Assembly: GCF_019056395.1 (NCBI RefSeq)
Contig: NZ_CP077639.1
Span: 622,001 to 686,000, forward strand
Length of the DNA: 64,000 nucleotides
DNA from: Terribacillus sp. DMT04
GTDB taxonomy: Bacteria; Bacillota; Bacilli; Bacillales; Amphibacillaceae
Direction: 5' to 3'
The notes below the pieces were generated by a model. That model had not been told where the DNA came from, did no database searches, and worked only from the letters and a program-made list of their open reading frames with translations. Within the stretch, counting starts at the first letter, position 1. Each line of letters begins with the position of its first letter. The translations under genes were made by a program, and so were the position numbers. This document shows positions 9,360-18,680 of this stretch, one piece after another.

Positions 9360-9851
9360 CTAATTCTGCTGCAAACACAAAACGATTACTTTGTAAGGGA
9401 CAGTCTGAGCTGGGATACTCTTTGTCGCAGGTCCATACACCACGATAAGGTCCCTATTGGCTAGGTTACTCGTAAACGCTTGCCCGTTTGTAAGCAGCAA
9501 TGGCGTATACGGAGAAAGGTTTAGTTGCAGCTGTCCATCATTACTTATAAGCTGCTCATTAAAGTAACTTACCTTTACATTCTGATTCCTGTTTTCTTTC
9601 ACCATAACAAGCGCTGCATATTGGGGCGGGTAAATAAGAATTGCCGGTGCATCGCCATTATAGTAGCCAGTTACGACATCGCCGACAGCTAGCATGCTAT
9701 GGTCCACAAAGTAAGTGGAAGGAGATGCGATAAAATTGACAACCGCGCCGGCATTGTTTTCTAATGTTATAAACTTATAGCAGCCCTCGCCATTCTGAGG
9801 AAAGTCACGAATTGTCGTAACAGTTCCCTGGAAGGAATAAAAGTTGGTCAT
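9360..9851 (-). CDS. Hypothetical protein, probable beta-barrel or OB-like fold
   Basis: 163 residues from ATG 9851, which sits 6 bases after GGAGGT; the ATG at 9857 directly abuts that site. No signal peptide or membrane segment. The sequence is rich in alternating hydrophobic residues with short turns (GTVTTI, GCYKFITLENNAGAVV, VGDVVTGYY), which suggests an OB-fold or similar barrel, but I cannot name a family. It stands alone and is transcribed towards the LtrA gene. Confidence 0.6.
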   Translation of the reverse strand: MTNFYSFQGTVTTIRDFPQNGEGCYKFITLENNAGAVVNFIASPSTYFVDHSMLAVGDVVTGYYNGDAPAILIYPPQYAALVMVKENRNQNVKVSYFNEQLISNDGQLQLNLSPYTPLLLTNGQAFTSNLANRDLIVVYGPATKSIPAQTVPYKVIVLCLQQN

Positions 9852-10039
9852 AAACATACCTCCCGTGCATTCCCTGTAGGATATGTAGGTTTGCGACTTG
9901 GGGTTGGGTGAATGTCTTGTGTGGAGGTAATAACTCTTACGTTTATTATGAATAGAGAAATCGCGAAAAGCATGTAAAAGGAAAAACGACTATTTTCAAT
10001 AACAAGCATCTACTGCCTATATATTCGTTAATTTTTTTC

Positions 10040-10171
10040 TTACTTATCCTCATTTTCGTTAATCCATTCAAACGAGTGGCCATCTTTTTTTTCTGGGTCG
10101 GCTTCCCGTACTTCAAAAGAACATCCAGCTAATAAAAATATAGAGGCTAGCAATAACAATATCTTCTTCAA
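10040..10171 (-). CDS. Very short lipoprotein
   Basis: TTG start at 10171 preceded by GGAGGAG with a 5-base spacer. 43 residues: MKKILLLLAS, a hydrophobic core, lipobox LLAGC, and a short charged tail. A longer in-frame reading from 10246 would bury the lipobox and has no ribosome binding site. Function unknown. Confidence 0.7.
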   Translation of the reverse strand: MKKILLLLASIFLLAGCSFEVREADPEKKDGHSFEWINENEDK

Positions 10172-10507
10172 AGTGACTCCTCCTTCACTTGAATTAATTT
10201 CCAGTTTTCTTCTTATTCTACTGTAGATTTGTCGAGAATTGTACATTATTTTACATTTTGTTTGAGTGAAGATTTAGTTGAGTTAGAGTAACTACTCGTA
10301 AGGAGAGTAGGAGGAGTAATATTTTAAGGAGTAAAAAGAAAGCAATATGGTTTTAAACTTGGCTTGCTGCATAGTAAATCTCATGTATTAGCTGCCTAAC
10401 TATATCGAACAATAAAGAAGAAATTTCTAAAAAAAGGATGACTTATATGGTCGTTTTTTATGGGGAATCGGGTAAAGCCCATCATCAGAAATAAGGAGGA
10501 ATATGAA
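10172..10507. other. Intergenic region without a gene
   Basis: About 335 bases. GGAG-rich (10298-10335) but with no open frame attached to those sites. It presumably holds the divergent promoters. Confidence 0.5.
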
Positions 10508-11187
10508 ATGGCGAAAATCTTAGCTGTCTTATCAAGCGGATATAAAGATGAAGCTAATAACTATGAAACAGGCTGGTGGGGGAGGAACTGTTTGCACCTC
10601 TTCATGCTTTGGAAGAAGCGGGACATCAGGTGGATCTGGCTTCTCCATTAGGCGGAAAACCTGTGGTTGATCAGACAAGCTTCTTACCAGAGTATGATCC
10701 AGAGGGAACGTTTAAGGCGCTGTATGAAACTGGGCGGGCGGATGAGACGCAAAGAATAGCAGATGCAGACCCGGAGGATTACGATGTTGTTTTAATCGTA
10801 GGCGGTCATGGCGCGATGTATGATCTAGCTAAGAATGAAGATTTGCACCGGATTATCAATACTATTTATGACAATGGCGGAATTGTTGCGGCAGAATGTC
10901 ATGGGCCAGCGCCACTGATTTGGACGATGCGGCCAGATGGATCCAGCATTATAGCTGGCAAAAAAGTGACGGGCTATCCGGATGAAATTGAACCAGAAGG
11001 CTTATTGGATATTCTGCCTTTCAGCCTGGAGCAGGAAATGACGAAGGTCGCTGATTATGAAAAAGGGAATCTGGATAAACCAGCTCATGCTGTTTGGGCT
11101 GACAAGCAGATTGTTACAAGCCGTGATCCATTTTCGTCTAAACTAATGGGAGAAGAGTTAGTAAAAGCACTGAAAGAGGCGAACTAA
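10508..11187 (+). pseudogene. DJ-1/PfpI (Hsp31-like) protein, frameshifted in a G run
   Basis: ATG 10508 with AAGGAGGA 8 bases upstream starts MAKILAVLSS and reads to GWW. The frame then leaves the family sequence at the G run 10578-10582. Adding one G joins it to GEELFAPLHALEEAGHQV and the rest, giving about 226 residues, the normal length for class I glutamine amidotransferase-like proteins of the Hsp31 type. The nucleophile Cys is in AAECHGPAPL. Such proteins act as chaperone, deglycase or glyoxalase-type enzymes. As written only a fragment could be made. Either a real frameshift or a homopolymer sequencing error. An SDR dehydrogenase gene follows after 3 bases. Confidence 0.85.
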
Positions 11188-11190
11188 AGT

Positions 11191-11961
11191 ATGACAGGAA
11201 TGTTTGATTTAACTGGCAAAGCGGCTATTGTAACAGGAGCAGGGAGAGGGATAGGTCGTACGCTTGCAGAAGGTTTGGCTAATGCTGGCGCAGATGTGGC
11301 ATTAGTGGCACGTACAGAAAAAGAAGTGACCGAAGCTGCTGATAAAATAGCGGCTACTACTGGTTGCAGTACGTTAGCATTAGTGTGCGATGTTACGGAC
11401 AGTGAGTCGGTGCAAAACACGGTAAAAAAAGTGTATGAGCACTTTGGTCATCTTGATATCTTAATAAATAATGCTGGTACTAGCGTTCGGGAGACAACCT
11501 TGGAACTATCAGAAGAAAACTGGGATATGGTTATGGATGTGAACTTTAAATCGGTATTCTTAATGTCTAAAGCAGCCGGTAAATACATGGTAAAACAAAA
11601 CTTCGGACGAATCATTAATGTCGCGTCTGTTGCATCTGCTTTAACGCTATCGTCAGGCACGCCCTATGGACCAAGTAAAGCAGGCGTTGTGCAGCTAACG
11701 AGGCAAATGGCAAACGAATGGGCAACAAAAGGGATTACGGTAAATGCGATTAGTCCTTGGTTCTTTAAAACAGCATTAAATGCAGCATCATTAGAAAACG
11801 AAGAATTCCGCAGTACATTAGAGAAACGAACGCCAATGAAGCGACTTGGCAAATTAGAAGAGCTAGTTGCACCTGTCATCATGTTCAGTTCTGACAGCTC
11901 GAGCTACATTACTGGACAAAACCTCTTTATCGATGGCGGCGTAACAACGTATGCATTTTAA
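11191..11961 (+). CDS. SDR family NAD(P)-dependent oxidoreductase
   Basis: 256 residues, a classical short-chain dehydrogenase/reductase. Cofactor motif TGAGRGIG (about 15-22), NNAG in the fourth strand, catalytic Tyr and Lys in YGPSK, and a C-terminal GQNLFIDGG. It most resembles gluconate 5-dehydrogenase or 3-oxoacyl reductase types, but the substrate cannot be read from sequence. Its start is 3 bases after the stop of the DJ-1/PfpI gene, so the two are very likely cotranscribed and translationally coupled. A strong terminator follows. Confidence 0.85.
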   Translation: MTGMFDLTGKAAIVTGAGRGIGRTLAEGLANAGADVALVARTEKEVTEAADKIAATTGCSTLALVCDVTDSESVQNTVKKVYEHFGHLDILINNAGTSVRETTLELSEENWDMVMDVNFKSVFLMSKAAGKYMVKQNFGRIINVASVASALTLSSGTPYGPSKAGVVQLTRQMANEWATKGITVNAISPWFFKTALNAASLENEEFRSTLEKRTPMKRLGKLEELVAPVIMFSSDSSSYITGQNLFIDGGVTTYAF

Positions 11962-11974
11962 GCTATGCAAAGAA

Positions 11975-12005
11975 ACTCCAGAGCTCAATGCTCTGGAGTC
12001 TTTTT
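11975..12005. terminator. Terminator between the SDR gene and fbp
   Basis: Perfect 10-bp stem ACTCCAGAGC / GCTCTGGAGT, loop TCAAT, followed by CTTTTT. Confidence 0.88.
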
Positions 12006-12011
12006 GTACCT

Positions 12012-13943
12012 TTACTTCATATACCGATATTCCATCAAATCTTTCAAAATGGATATCTCTTGGCATAACTCCTCGCCGACGTTGGTTTCAAGCACCTTTT
12101 TCCGTTCTAGCTCTTTGTCGACCAATCGTTTCACAGATAAGACATCTGTTCCGTCGTTTAGCACTTCATTTTTTGAGTTAAAATGCTTATGAGCGACAAG
12201 CTGCATGCCATAGGAATTGTACAGCAAGGTGTAGCCGGCAATGCCGGTTGTGGATTGATAGGCTTTAGAAAAACCGCCGTCGATAACGATAATTCGTCCA
12301 TTTGCTTTAATCGGGTTCTCGCCTTCAATCTCTTTTACTGGAGTATGCCCATTTATAATATGCCCATGTTGTGGGTCTAAATCAAATTCTGTCAGGATTT
12401 TGTGACATGTATCTTCATTTTCGCGCAAATAATAATAGTGATTTTTCACTTCTTTATGAATGGTTTTATCTTCAATAAAGTAACGTTCAAATGTTGTCAT
12501 CGCTCGTTTCCCGAAGAGGGAGGAGTATTCGCCTGTCCATAAATACCAGACCATGTCCGTTGCAAGATCGTCTGTTTTTTCTGGCGAAGCAAATGCTTCA
12601 CGAAGGTACTTTTCAAAGCGATCGAGCAGTTCACGACCTGCGTAAGACTTGCCTTCAATCTCCATCTTCTCCATATCGCCGTTTTCATCAATTGGAATAC
12701 AGCCGTGAATTAATAGATTTCCGTTATATCGTAAATACAGACTGCCTTTTCGCATTAAGAAATTCATGTGTCGAGCTAATTTCTCAGAATGCTGGACAGA
12801 GAATAACAGCTTATCGATAACTTGCTGTTCTTCTTCTAATAGCATATCGGGTTGTTTCGGATTAATTGTAGCAAAACAAGTATTTTTCAAATCATATGTG
12901 CTGCCGCCTAGCGTAATGTCGTTGGAAGTATAGTCAATTTTTTCAAGCAGCAAGCGTTCTTTCATATTGAAATTCGGCCGTCTTTTGATAATCGGGCTTT
13001 CTAGTTTAAACTGGATCATGGCAATTGCCTGATGCATTTTAGTGATCTGTTGTATCTCATGCTCTGAAGTTTTTTTATCTGTCTGCGTTTTTGGACGAAA
13101 AGCAGGATTGTCATCATAATATTTCTCCGCTAGATTCAACAGAGGACGAAGATTAATACCATAAGCATCTTCAATGATGTCCAGATTATCATAACGTGCA
13201 CAAATACGAAGAATATTTGCTAAACACACCTTTGATCCAGCAAAAGCACCAATCCAGAGCACATCATGATTTCCCCATTGCACGTCAACAGAGTGGTAAT
13301 TAATAAGCTCCTCCATAATCTTATCTGGTTCTGGTCCGCGATCGTAAATATCGCCGACAACATGTAAGTGGTCTACGACTAGCTGCTGCGTGCTGTAAGC
13401 TAGTCCAATCACGAGCTTTTCAGCTTGTCCAAGGGTAATCACTTGCTCAATAATCTCGGAGTAATATTGTTCTTTATTACCGTTTTCTTCTGTTTTATAT
13501 AGAAGCTCTTCAATGATATAAGCAAACTGGCTAGGAAGCGCCTTCCGTAATTTTGAGCGCGTATATTTAGAAGAAGAATAAGAAACGAGCTTGATCAGCC
13601 GTTTGATCGTTTTTTTGTACCACTCATTTAATGCTTCATCTTTATTAAAGTCATTTTTGATAACTTGAAGTTTGTCTTCCGGATAATAAACCAATGCAGC
13701 CAATTCATCGATTTCCTTCTCATAAATGCTGCCGCTAAAAATATCTCTGATTTTCTCTTTTACTCTCCCGGAACCATTGCGCAACACATGTTGAAAGGCT
13801 TGATACTCGCCGTGCAAATCACTGACAAAATGCTCTGTCCCTTTTGGTAAGTTAAGGATGGCTTTTAAATTAATGATTTCCGTAACAACTTTCTCTTCCG
13901 TATCATATTTTTGTGCCAGTAAGTCTAAGTATTTGGTATTCAC
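12012..13943 (-). CDS. fbp: Fructose-1,6-bisphosphatase, class III
   Basis: 643 residues, the large Firmicutes-type fructose 1,6-bisphosphatase that makes fructose 6-phosphate in gluconeogenesis. It belongs to the calcineurin-like metallophosphoesterases: SDLHGE (41-46), GDIYDRG (197-203) and WGNHD (223-227) give the metal ligands; INGHTPV near the C-terminus completes the site. GTG start at 13943, about 10 bases after AAAGGAG. Single gene, converging on the SDR gene with a shared terminator. In B. subtilis this enzyme is activated by phosphoenolpyruvate; that is family knowledge, not visible here. Confidence 0.96.
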   Translation of the reverse strand: MNTKYLDLLAQKYDTEEKVVTEIINLKAILNLPKGTEHFVSDLHGEYQAFQHVLRNGSGRVKEKIRDIFSGSIYEKEIDELAALVYYPEDKLQVIKNDFNKDEALNEWYKKTIKRLIKLVSYSSSKYTRSKLRKALPSQFAYIIEELLYKTEENGNKEQYYSEIIEQVITLGQAEKLVIGLAYSTQQLVVDHLHVVGDIYDRGPEPDKIMEELINYHSVDVQWGNHDVLWIGAFAGSKVCLANILRICARYDNLDIIEDAYGINLRPLLNLAEKYYDDNPAFRPKTQTDKKTSEHEIQQITKMHQAIAMIQFKLESPIIKRRPNFNMKERLLLEKIDYTSNDITLGGSTYDLKNTCFATINPKQPDMLLEEEQQVIDKLLFSVQHSEKLARHMNFLMRKGSLYLRYNGNLLIHGCIPIDENGDMEKMEIEGKSYAGRELLDRFEKYLREAFASPEKTDDLATDMVWYLWTGEYSSLFGKRAMTTFERYFIEDKTIHKEVKNHYYYLRENEDTCHKILTEFDLDPQHGHIINGHTPVKEIEGENPIKANGRIIVIDGGFSKAYQSTTGIAGYTLLYNSYGMQLVAHKHFNSKNEVLNDGTDVLSVKRLVDKELERKKVLETNVGEELCQEISILKDLMEYRYMK

Positions 13944-14350
13944 CGTTGCATAGCTCCTTTAAAACTAAATCGTATATGTATAGTTTACCTTATTCTATTA
14001 TAAGAGAAACTTACGATTATGTGCTGTATTTATTTTCCCGAAAATAAAAAATATCCCTACGTTTAAGCGTATTATATAGTTCTTAGGGATACAAGTTATT
14101 TGCTTCCAATAATAGGAAGTTTATAACAATCTTAATAAAAAAACTATGTTACATCCTTTGAAAAATTAATATTAGATTAGAAAGCGTGTGAACTGATATT
14201 TAGTGCAACAGTTGTGAATAATAGTCCTGGTGAATTAAGCATGGACACATTTAAATGAGTTTAGTGCGATAGCGTCACAAACGGCATAACAGCAACACGC
14301 TTTGTAATATGATAAAATAAAGGATATAACGTAGATTGAGGTGACACATC
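13944..14350. other. Intergenic region between divergent fbp and the YitT-family gene
   Basis: About 400 AT-rich bases with no gene. It contains an 8-bp inverted repeat TATCCCTA (14052-14059) / TAGGGATA (14084-14091), which on the minus strand would lie upstream of fbp and might be a leader structure or old terminator. Confidence 0.4.
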
Positions 14351-15223
14351 ATAGTTAAAGGCAAGAAACGCAATCGCAGTAAATTATTTATTTTTTTACG
14401 AGGATTGGCTGTTGTTCTCGGGGGATTAATTGCAGCTTATGGTCTTGAAACTGTCCTAATTCCTAATAATGTATCAGATGGAGGCGTCACGGGAATCAGC
14501 ATTGGTATTTCTCAATTAGCCGGTCTTCCGTTAGGCTTACTCATCGCGATTCTTAACCTTCCGTTTGTGTGGTTAGGTTATAAACAGATAGGAAAGAGCT
14601 TTGCCGTTTATTCTGTTATTGGTATTGCATCCTTATCTATTGGAACAGTACTTATGCATCACACACCAGCTATTATAGGTGGAGATACACTGCTCGTTAC
14701 TGTTGTCGGCGGTATTATTCTAGGCTTAGGTATGGGGCTTGCACTTCGTAATGGCGGCGCAGTAGATGGAATTGATATGCTGGCCGTATTGTTAGCGCGA
14801 AAATTACCATTTGGAACAAGTGACCTGATTTTATTCCTTAACTTGTTTGTTTTTATCTTTGTTTCCACTGTATTCGGTTTAAAAGGAGCTATTCTTTCCG
14901 CAATTGCCTACTTTATCGCTTCAAAAGTCATCCACATTGTTGAAGAAGGTCTTAGCGGATCCAAAACCTTCAAGATTATTACTACCGATCCGAAATTGAT
15001 GGTCGATACCATACGTGACCGGTTAGGAAGAAGTGCGACATACAAAGAAGCATACGGTGGTTACACACACGAAAGATTTATGGAGATTACCTGTGTTATT
15101 AACCGTCTGGAAGAAAGTAAGCTAAAAGAAATTATCAATGATATTGATGATGGAGCATTCGTAACAATTTATGATGTTGCTGAAGTAAAAGGCGGCAACT
15201 TTAGGAAGAGTGACATTCATTAA
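14351..15223 (+). CDS. YitT family membrane protein, apparently with a non-standard start codon
   Basis: The protein has four to five membrane segments (AVVLGGLIAAYGLETVLIPNNVSDGGVTG near the N-terminus) and a C-terminal soluble domain (DUF2179-like, FVTIYDVAEVKGG). Both are typical of the YitT/YqfU/YpjC proteins of bacilli, which are usually 278-293 residues. The only normal start is TTG 14405, which gives 272 residues, cuts off the basic N-terminus and has no spaced ribosome binding site. TGAGGTGA (14337-14344) is correctly placed for a start at ATA 14351 (or ATC 14348), giving about 290 residues beginning VKGKKRNRSK. I annotate that longer version and flag the start as unusual. Function of the family is unknown. 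Confidence 0.75.
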   Translation: MVKGKKRNRSKLFIFLRGLAVVLGGLIAAYGLETVLIPNNVSDGGVTGISIGISQLAGLPLGLLIAILNLPFVWLGYKQIGKSFAVYSVIGIASLSIGTVLMHHTPAIIGGDTLLVTVVGGIILGLGMGLALRNGGAVDGIDMLAVLLARKLPFGTSDLILFLNLFVFIFVSTVFGLKGAILSAIAYFIASKVIHIVEEGLSGSKTFKIITTDPKLMVDTIRDRLGRSATYKEAYGGYTHERFMEITCVINRLEESKLKEIINDIDDGAFVTIYDVAEVKGGNFRKSDIH

Positions 15224-15247
15224 GGTGGCAATACCAATATGAAAGCC

Positions 15248-15282
15248 AAGTTCATCCCATGAAAGTGGGATGAACTTTTTTT
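15248..15282 (+). terminator. Strong terminator after the YitT-family gene
   Basis: Perfect 12-bp stem AAGTTCATCCCA / TGGGATGAACTT, loop TGAAAG, then a T run. Confidence 0.9.
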
Positions 15283-15463
15283 GTTTGACAAGCTTTCTTG
15301 CGCATAAAAAGGGGAATTGAATGCTGTGATGCTGCAAATTTTCTGCTAGAAAAGGGCCGTAAAAATGATAATCACAATAAATCGGAATGAATCTCCAAAA
15401 CGGTTTGTATAATCAAAGTAGTTATACGTTGCCGACCCGATCACATAAAAGGAGGAATTCTAA

Positions 15464-15841
15464 TTGACGGATAACAACATACCACAGAGTAAGGATGCCG
15501 TATCTTCACATCAAGAAAACAAAACTTCTGCTAGCATAAACTCCAACACTGCAGCAATGCTATCTTATATACTTGGATTAATTACAGGCATTATATTTCT
15601 CGTTTTAAGGAAAGAGAATGAGTTCGTTCGATTTCATGCACTACAGTCTATTCTATTTTCTGCATCTTTATTGGTTATCCATATTGTCTTCGTGTTTATT
15701 CCGATTATCGGCTTGCTGATCAGCCTTCTTATCGCTCCTATCTCACTAGTATGTTGGGTTATTTTGATGGCTAAAGCATACCAGGAAGAATATTATAAAC
15801 TTCCGATTATCGGCAATATGGCTGATAGATTCATTTCGTAA
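15464..15841 (+). CDS. DUF4870-type membrane protein
   Basis: 125 residues: a polar N-terminal tail, then three hydrophobic segments. The pattern SYILGLITGIIFLVL - ENEFVRFHALQS is the signature of the DUF4870/Tic20-like small membrane proteins. TTG start at 15464 with AAGGAGGA 7 bases upstream. Function unknown. Monocistronic. Confidence 0.8.
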   Translation: MTDNNIPQSKDAVSSHQENKTSASINSNTAAMLSYILGLITGIIFLVLRKENEFVRFHALQSILFSASLLVIHIVFVFIPIIGLLISLLIAPISLVCWVILMAKAYQEEYYKLPIIGNMADRFIS

Positions 15842-15854
15842 TCCAATAGATCTA

Positions 15855-15886
15855 AAAAGGATACTTGTTAGAGTGTCCTTTTTTTA
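15855..15886 (+). terminator. Terminator after the DUF4870 gene
   Basis: AAAAGGATAC / GTGTCCTTTT stem with one G-U pair, then T run. Confidence 0.75.
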
Positions 15887-16022
15887 ATGCATGGTTTCTA
15901 ATTTCTATAAGTAAAACCTGTCTGCAGATCAAACAAAGAAATTATAAATGTCTGAAACGAATAGAAGAAAATTTCCGTAGAAGTATTAGTGAATTTTATT
16001 TAATCTTATAAGGAGTGTTATT

Positions 16023-16214
16023 ATCAGTTGCCCAAGATGCAATGGCGATATGATTGTTTGTTACGCAGATGAAGGTTTCAAAGGACTGACCGTTAAGAAT
16101 CCTGCAGGTGAAAAACTTTTTAGTAATAAAAAACATACAAAGATTAATCCCAACGTGTGCAGTAATTGTGGGTTTGTGGAATGGTATGCAGAAGAGCCGG
16201 AGAGACTTCTGTAA
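16023..16214 (+). CDS. Small zinc-ribbon protein with an apparent ATC start
   Basis: A 63-residue frame with two CxxC knuckles, CPRC near the N-terminus and CSNC about 45 residues later, as in zinc ribbons. No ATG, GTG or TTG lies in frame before the first knuckle. AAGGAG (16010-16015) is 7 bases before ATC 16023, and translation from there gives M-SCPRCNGDM, which is how such proteins usually begin. Either a rare ATC (or ATT 16020) start or a mutated ATG. The internal ATG at codon 9 would destroy the first knuckle. It lies about 40 bases before the next gene, possibly in one operon. Confidence 0.6.
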   Translation: MSCPRCNGDMIVCYADEGFKGLTVKNPAGEKLFSNKKHTKINPNVCSNCGFVEWYAEEPERLL

Positions 16215-16254
16215 TACGATGTTCTCTTAATCTTTACTAAAGGAGCAGGCAGAC

Positions 16255-16889
16255 TTGCTATTAAGACTAATTAAATGTCAGGTTTGTACAGGAAAAAAAC
16301 TATGTTTAATAGTGGACAAGCTTCGTGGGGTCAATTGAATACGATATCAGGGTTTTTAGGGCAAATTGGCGGATGGGACATCAAAGATAATCAGATGGCG
16401 CATATAGTTTCCATGTGGGAAGATGCCAATTCTTATCACTATTTTATGAATAATATGCATGATGAAATATATCAAAATATACCTCAATCTCCATCTATAC
16501 AACACATAGAAGAGGGAACCTTTGCTATATCTCTTCCGTTTCCAGAAGTTAAAGAAACAGCTGATTACTTTACAGACAGCAGCTGTATTCGAATTGAGCA
16601 GTTTCTATTTAACAGGCTGCAGAAGTTCCATTTCACACAAGTGTTGCTACCGGGGATGTTATCAGCCGGAAATGTGGGGAGAACGCTTTTTGGAGAATCA
16701 TACAAACAAGAAAACTTATTTTTAACAGTAACTGGTTGGGATAGTCTTGAAAAGGATGAATGCTATCCAGAAAATAGGTTTCCGGAATTATTCCAAGCAG
16801 CAGACATTCATACATATGCAGATTTGGCAGAGGGTTTCAGCTTTGTTGTCGAGAAGAATTGGATCGTGCGAAAAACTAGTACATGTTAG
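16255..16889 (+). pseudogene. DUF4937 (YdbC-like) protein, frameshifted in an A run
   Basis: TTG 16255, with AAAGGAG 9 bases upstream, starts MLLRLIKCQVCTGKK, the expected N-terminus of YdbC-type DUF4937 proteins. At the A7 run 16293-16299 the frame is lost. With an eighth A it continues as TMFNSGQASWGQL, FLGQIGGWD and on to 16889, about 211 residues in all. The downstream frame has its own ATG (16275) that could give a truncated 204-residue product. Function of the family is unknown; it resembles antibiotic-biosynthesis-monooxygenase-like ferredoxin folds. Real frameshift or base-calling error. Confidence 0.8.
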
Positions 16890-17093
16890 GCAGAAAAAGG
16901 GCAAACATTATAGCTTATCTTCTTCTGCTAAGGTTATTTCTTTTAGTATCCCGTAGGATTGTAAACTATTGGGATTCATGCTTAATAAATCATAGAACTG
17001 TCACCTATGTTTTACCCTTTAAGTATAAAACCTTGCTTCTCTTCTCATAATGAAATGATGGAATATTTTACGATGAGAAGAGGAGCAAGGATA

Positions 17094-18299
17094 ATGGCTA
17101 AACAAGTGGAATGGGATAAAGTTAGGGCATTATTTAATTTAGATAGAGAGTACATACATATTGGTACGTCACAATATTTTGTATCACATCCGAAGCACAT
17201 TCGGGACGCAATTGAGAAGTACCGGAAGCAATTGGATGAGAATCCGACGAACTTCACGGAAAATAATGAAGAGAATTTTCCATTGCAGGTTAGGAAGAAG
17301 CTTGTGCAGTATATGGGAATAGATGACCCTAATCTTATTGCATTGACAGATAGCGCTACGATGGGCTTGGGTATCATTTATACAGGTTTAAATATTAATG
17401 AAGAGCATGATATCCTCACACCGGAACATAACCACTACTCTCATCAGGAAGCAATACGGCAGGTGGCGAATCGGACAGGCGCCAGCTTCCGTGAAGTGCC
17501 AATTTACCATCAGATGAAAGATGTAACAGAAGAAAGCCTTGTGCAGGCGCTGCTGAACGAAATAAGGGACAACACGGTTGTGATTGGCTTGACTTGGGTG
17601 CAGTCTGATACTGGGCTGAAGTTCCCTGTAAGGAAATTCATGAACAAACTAAAAAAGATTAACAAGCAGCGGGAGAAGGCTAATCAAATTATCGTTGTAT
17701 TAGACGGTACACACGGTTTCGGCATTGAAACCGAAACCTTCCCGGAATTGGACTGTGATTTCTTTATTACAAGCTGTCACAAATGGTTATACGGTCCACG
17801 GGGTACGGGTTTTGTCGCTGCCAAAAAGGAAGCTTGGGGTTCTGTGACTCCTGTTATCCCATCGTATACGATTTTGAGTATGGTATCCCTAAACGAAAAG
17901 CACCCGAGAGCAATGGATGGTACCCAAATGACACCGGGCGGATTTCATTCCATGGAGCATAGATGGGCATTAAAGGACGCATTTGAGTTTGCATTGGATA
18001 TTGGCAAAGAGGCTATTTATGAAAGAGTGCATCAGCTGAACAGGCAAGCAAAGGAAGGTTTGGCTTCCATGTCACATGTTACACTGCACACACCAATTGC
18101 AGATGAATTATCAGCGGGTATTACTGCATTTGAAGTAAAAGGAATGAAATCAAAAAACGTAATAAAAAAACTGCATGATAAGAAGATTATTGGGACAGTT
18201 GCTCCATACCAAAACGCATTTGCACGATTAACACCAGGAATCTACAATACACCGGAAGAGATTGATCAAGTGCTGGAGGCGATAGATTCACTAAAGTAA
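17094..18299 (+). CDS. Aminotransferase class V-fold PLP-dependent enzyme
   Basis: 401 residues from ATG 17094, which has AGGAG 8 bases upstream; the longer frame from 17007 lacks a ribosome binding site. Fold-type I PLP enzyme: Asp in VVLDGTHGFG holds the pyridine nitrogen, and the Schiff-base Lys is in TSCHKWLYGPRGTGF. The closest general types are isopenicillin-N-epimerase-like and cysteine-desulfurase-like enzymes, but no specific reaction can be named. Appears monocistronic. Confidence 0.8.
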   Translation: MAKQVEWDKVRALFNLDREYIHIGTSQYFVSHPKHIRDAIEKYRKQLDENPTNFTENNEENFPLQVRKKLVQYMGIDDPNLIALTDSATMGLGIIYTGLNINEEHDILTPEHNHYSHQEAIRQVANRTGASFREVPIYHQMKDVTEESLVQALLNEIRDNTVVIGLTWVQSDTGLKFPVRKFMNKLKKINKQREKANQIIVVLDGTHGFGIETETFPELDCDFFITSCHKWLYGPRGTGFVAAKKEAWGSVTPVIPSYTILSMVSLNEKHPRAMDGTQMTPGGFHSMEHRWALKDAFEFALDIGKEAIYERVHQLNRQAKEGLASMSHVTLHTPIADELSAGITAFEVKGMKSKNVIKKLHDKKIIGTVAPYQNAFARLTPGIYNTPEEIDQVLEAIDSLK

Positions 18300-18383
18300 T
18301 AAGGCTTGCTTTAGGTGCAAAAGTAACGGTTACCTTGGTAAAATATGGACTTTTGTAACGTATGGGGTTTTTACATCCTCTGT

Positions 18384-18389
18384 TATAAT
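18384..18389 (+). promoter_or_regulatory. Extended -10 promoter of the type I toxin mRNA
   Basis: TGTTATAAT gives a perfect TATAAT with an upstream TG (extended -10). A start near 18396 would place ACTCAAGGGTGGTT close to the 5' end of the RNA. Confidence 0.5.
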
Positions 18390-18410
18390 TGTAGGACAAT
18401 AGCATAGGTG

Positions 18411-18562
18411 ACTCAAGGGTGGTTTGCGCATTACCTTTTGTTTCATGGAGGGTGGTGTAGCGGATGACGGTGGCAGAGGCGTTGACGTTGATGATCGGCT
18501 TTGGAACGTTAATTGTTGCAATCATGTCTGACAAGAACCAGAAAAAATAACCACCCTTGAGT
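18411..18562. repeat. 14-bp inverted repeat joining the 5' and 3' ends of the toxin mRNA
   Basis: ACTCAAGGGTGGTT (18411-18424) is the exact reverse complement of AACCACCCTTGAGT (18549-18562). The toxin frame lies between. In addition AGGGTGGT recurs at 18449-18456 over the ribosome binding site, so the 3' arm could also pair there. Long 5'-3' pairing that blocks translation of the full-length RNA is a known trait of type I toxin mRNAs. Confidence 0.7.
18464..18550 (+). CDS. Putative type I toxin (holin-like small hydrophobic peptide)
   Basis: 28 residues, MTVAEALTLMIGFGTLIVAI followed by a polar tail MSDKNQKK. This is the standard layout of the putative holin-like toxin family (Hol_Tox, MTVxEALxLMI) of Firmicutes type I toxin-antitoxin systems: one membrane helix and a short charged end. 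GGAGG at 18447-18451 is the likely ribosome binding site, with a rather long spacer. The stop lies inside the 3' arm of the 14-bp inverted repeat. An antisense RNA gene overlaps the 3' end on the other strand. Too short for routine gene finders. Confidence 0.75.
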   Translation: MTVAEALTLMIGFGTLIVAIMSDKNQKK

Positions 18563-18680
18563 TGGCAGCTCGAGAAGGATGGTTATCTTACCTCTTTTTT
18601 CGCGCAGATCCCCTAAGGAATCATGCTATTCCTGGACAGACCGATTGGTGTTGGCAGCACCGGACGGTCTTTTTCTATGC
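18541..18680 (-). ncRNA. Predicted antisense RNA antitoxin
   Basis: On the minus strand a perfect TATAAT (plus-strand 18687-18692) predicts a start near 18680. Transcription leftwards meets the hairpin formed by 18549-18558 and 18575-18584. On this strand the hairpin has a G-U pair where the plus strand has a C-A mismatch, and it is followed by a T run (plus-strand A run 18542-18546), so it is a terminator for this strand specifically. The product of about 140 nt would cover the 3' end of the toxin mRNA, as SR4, RatA and similar antitoxins do. No good -35 box is visible. Confidence 0.6.
18638..18675 (+). terminator. Terminator of the toxin mRNA
   Basis: AGACCG-GGTG / CACC-CGGTCT imperfect stem followed by TTTTT. 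Confidence 0.7.

Noticed and set aside
10290-10340. Repeated GGAG motifs upstream of the DJ-1/PfpI gene as a repeat element or hidden genes
   Set aside because: No open frames follow them and the repeats are irregular.
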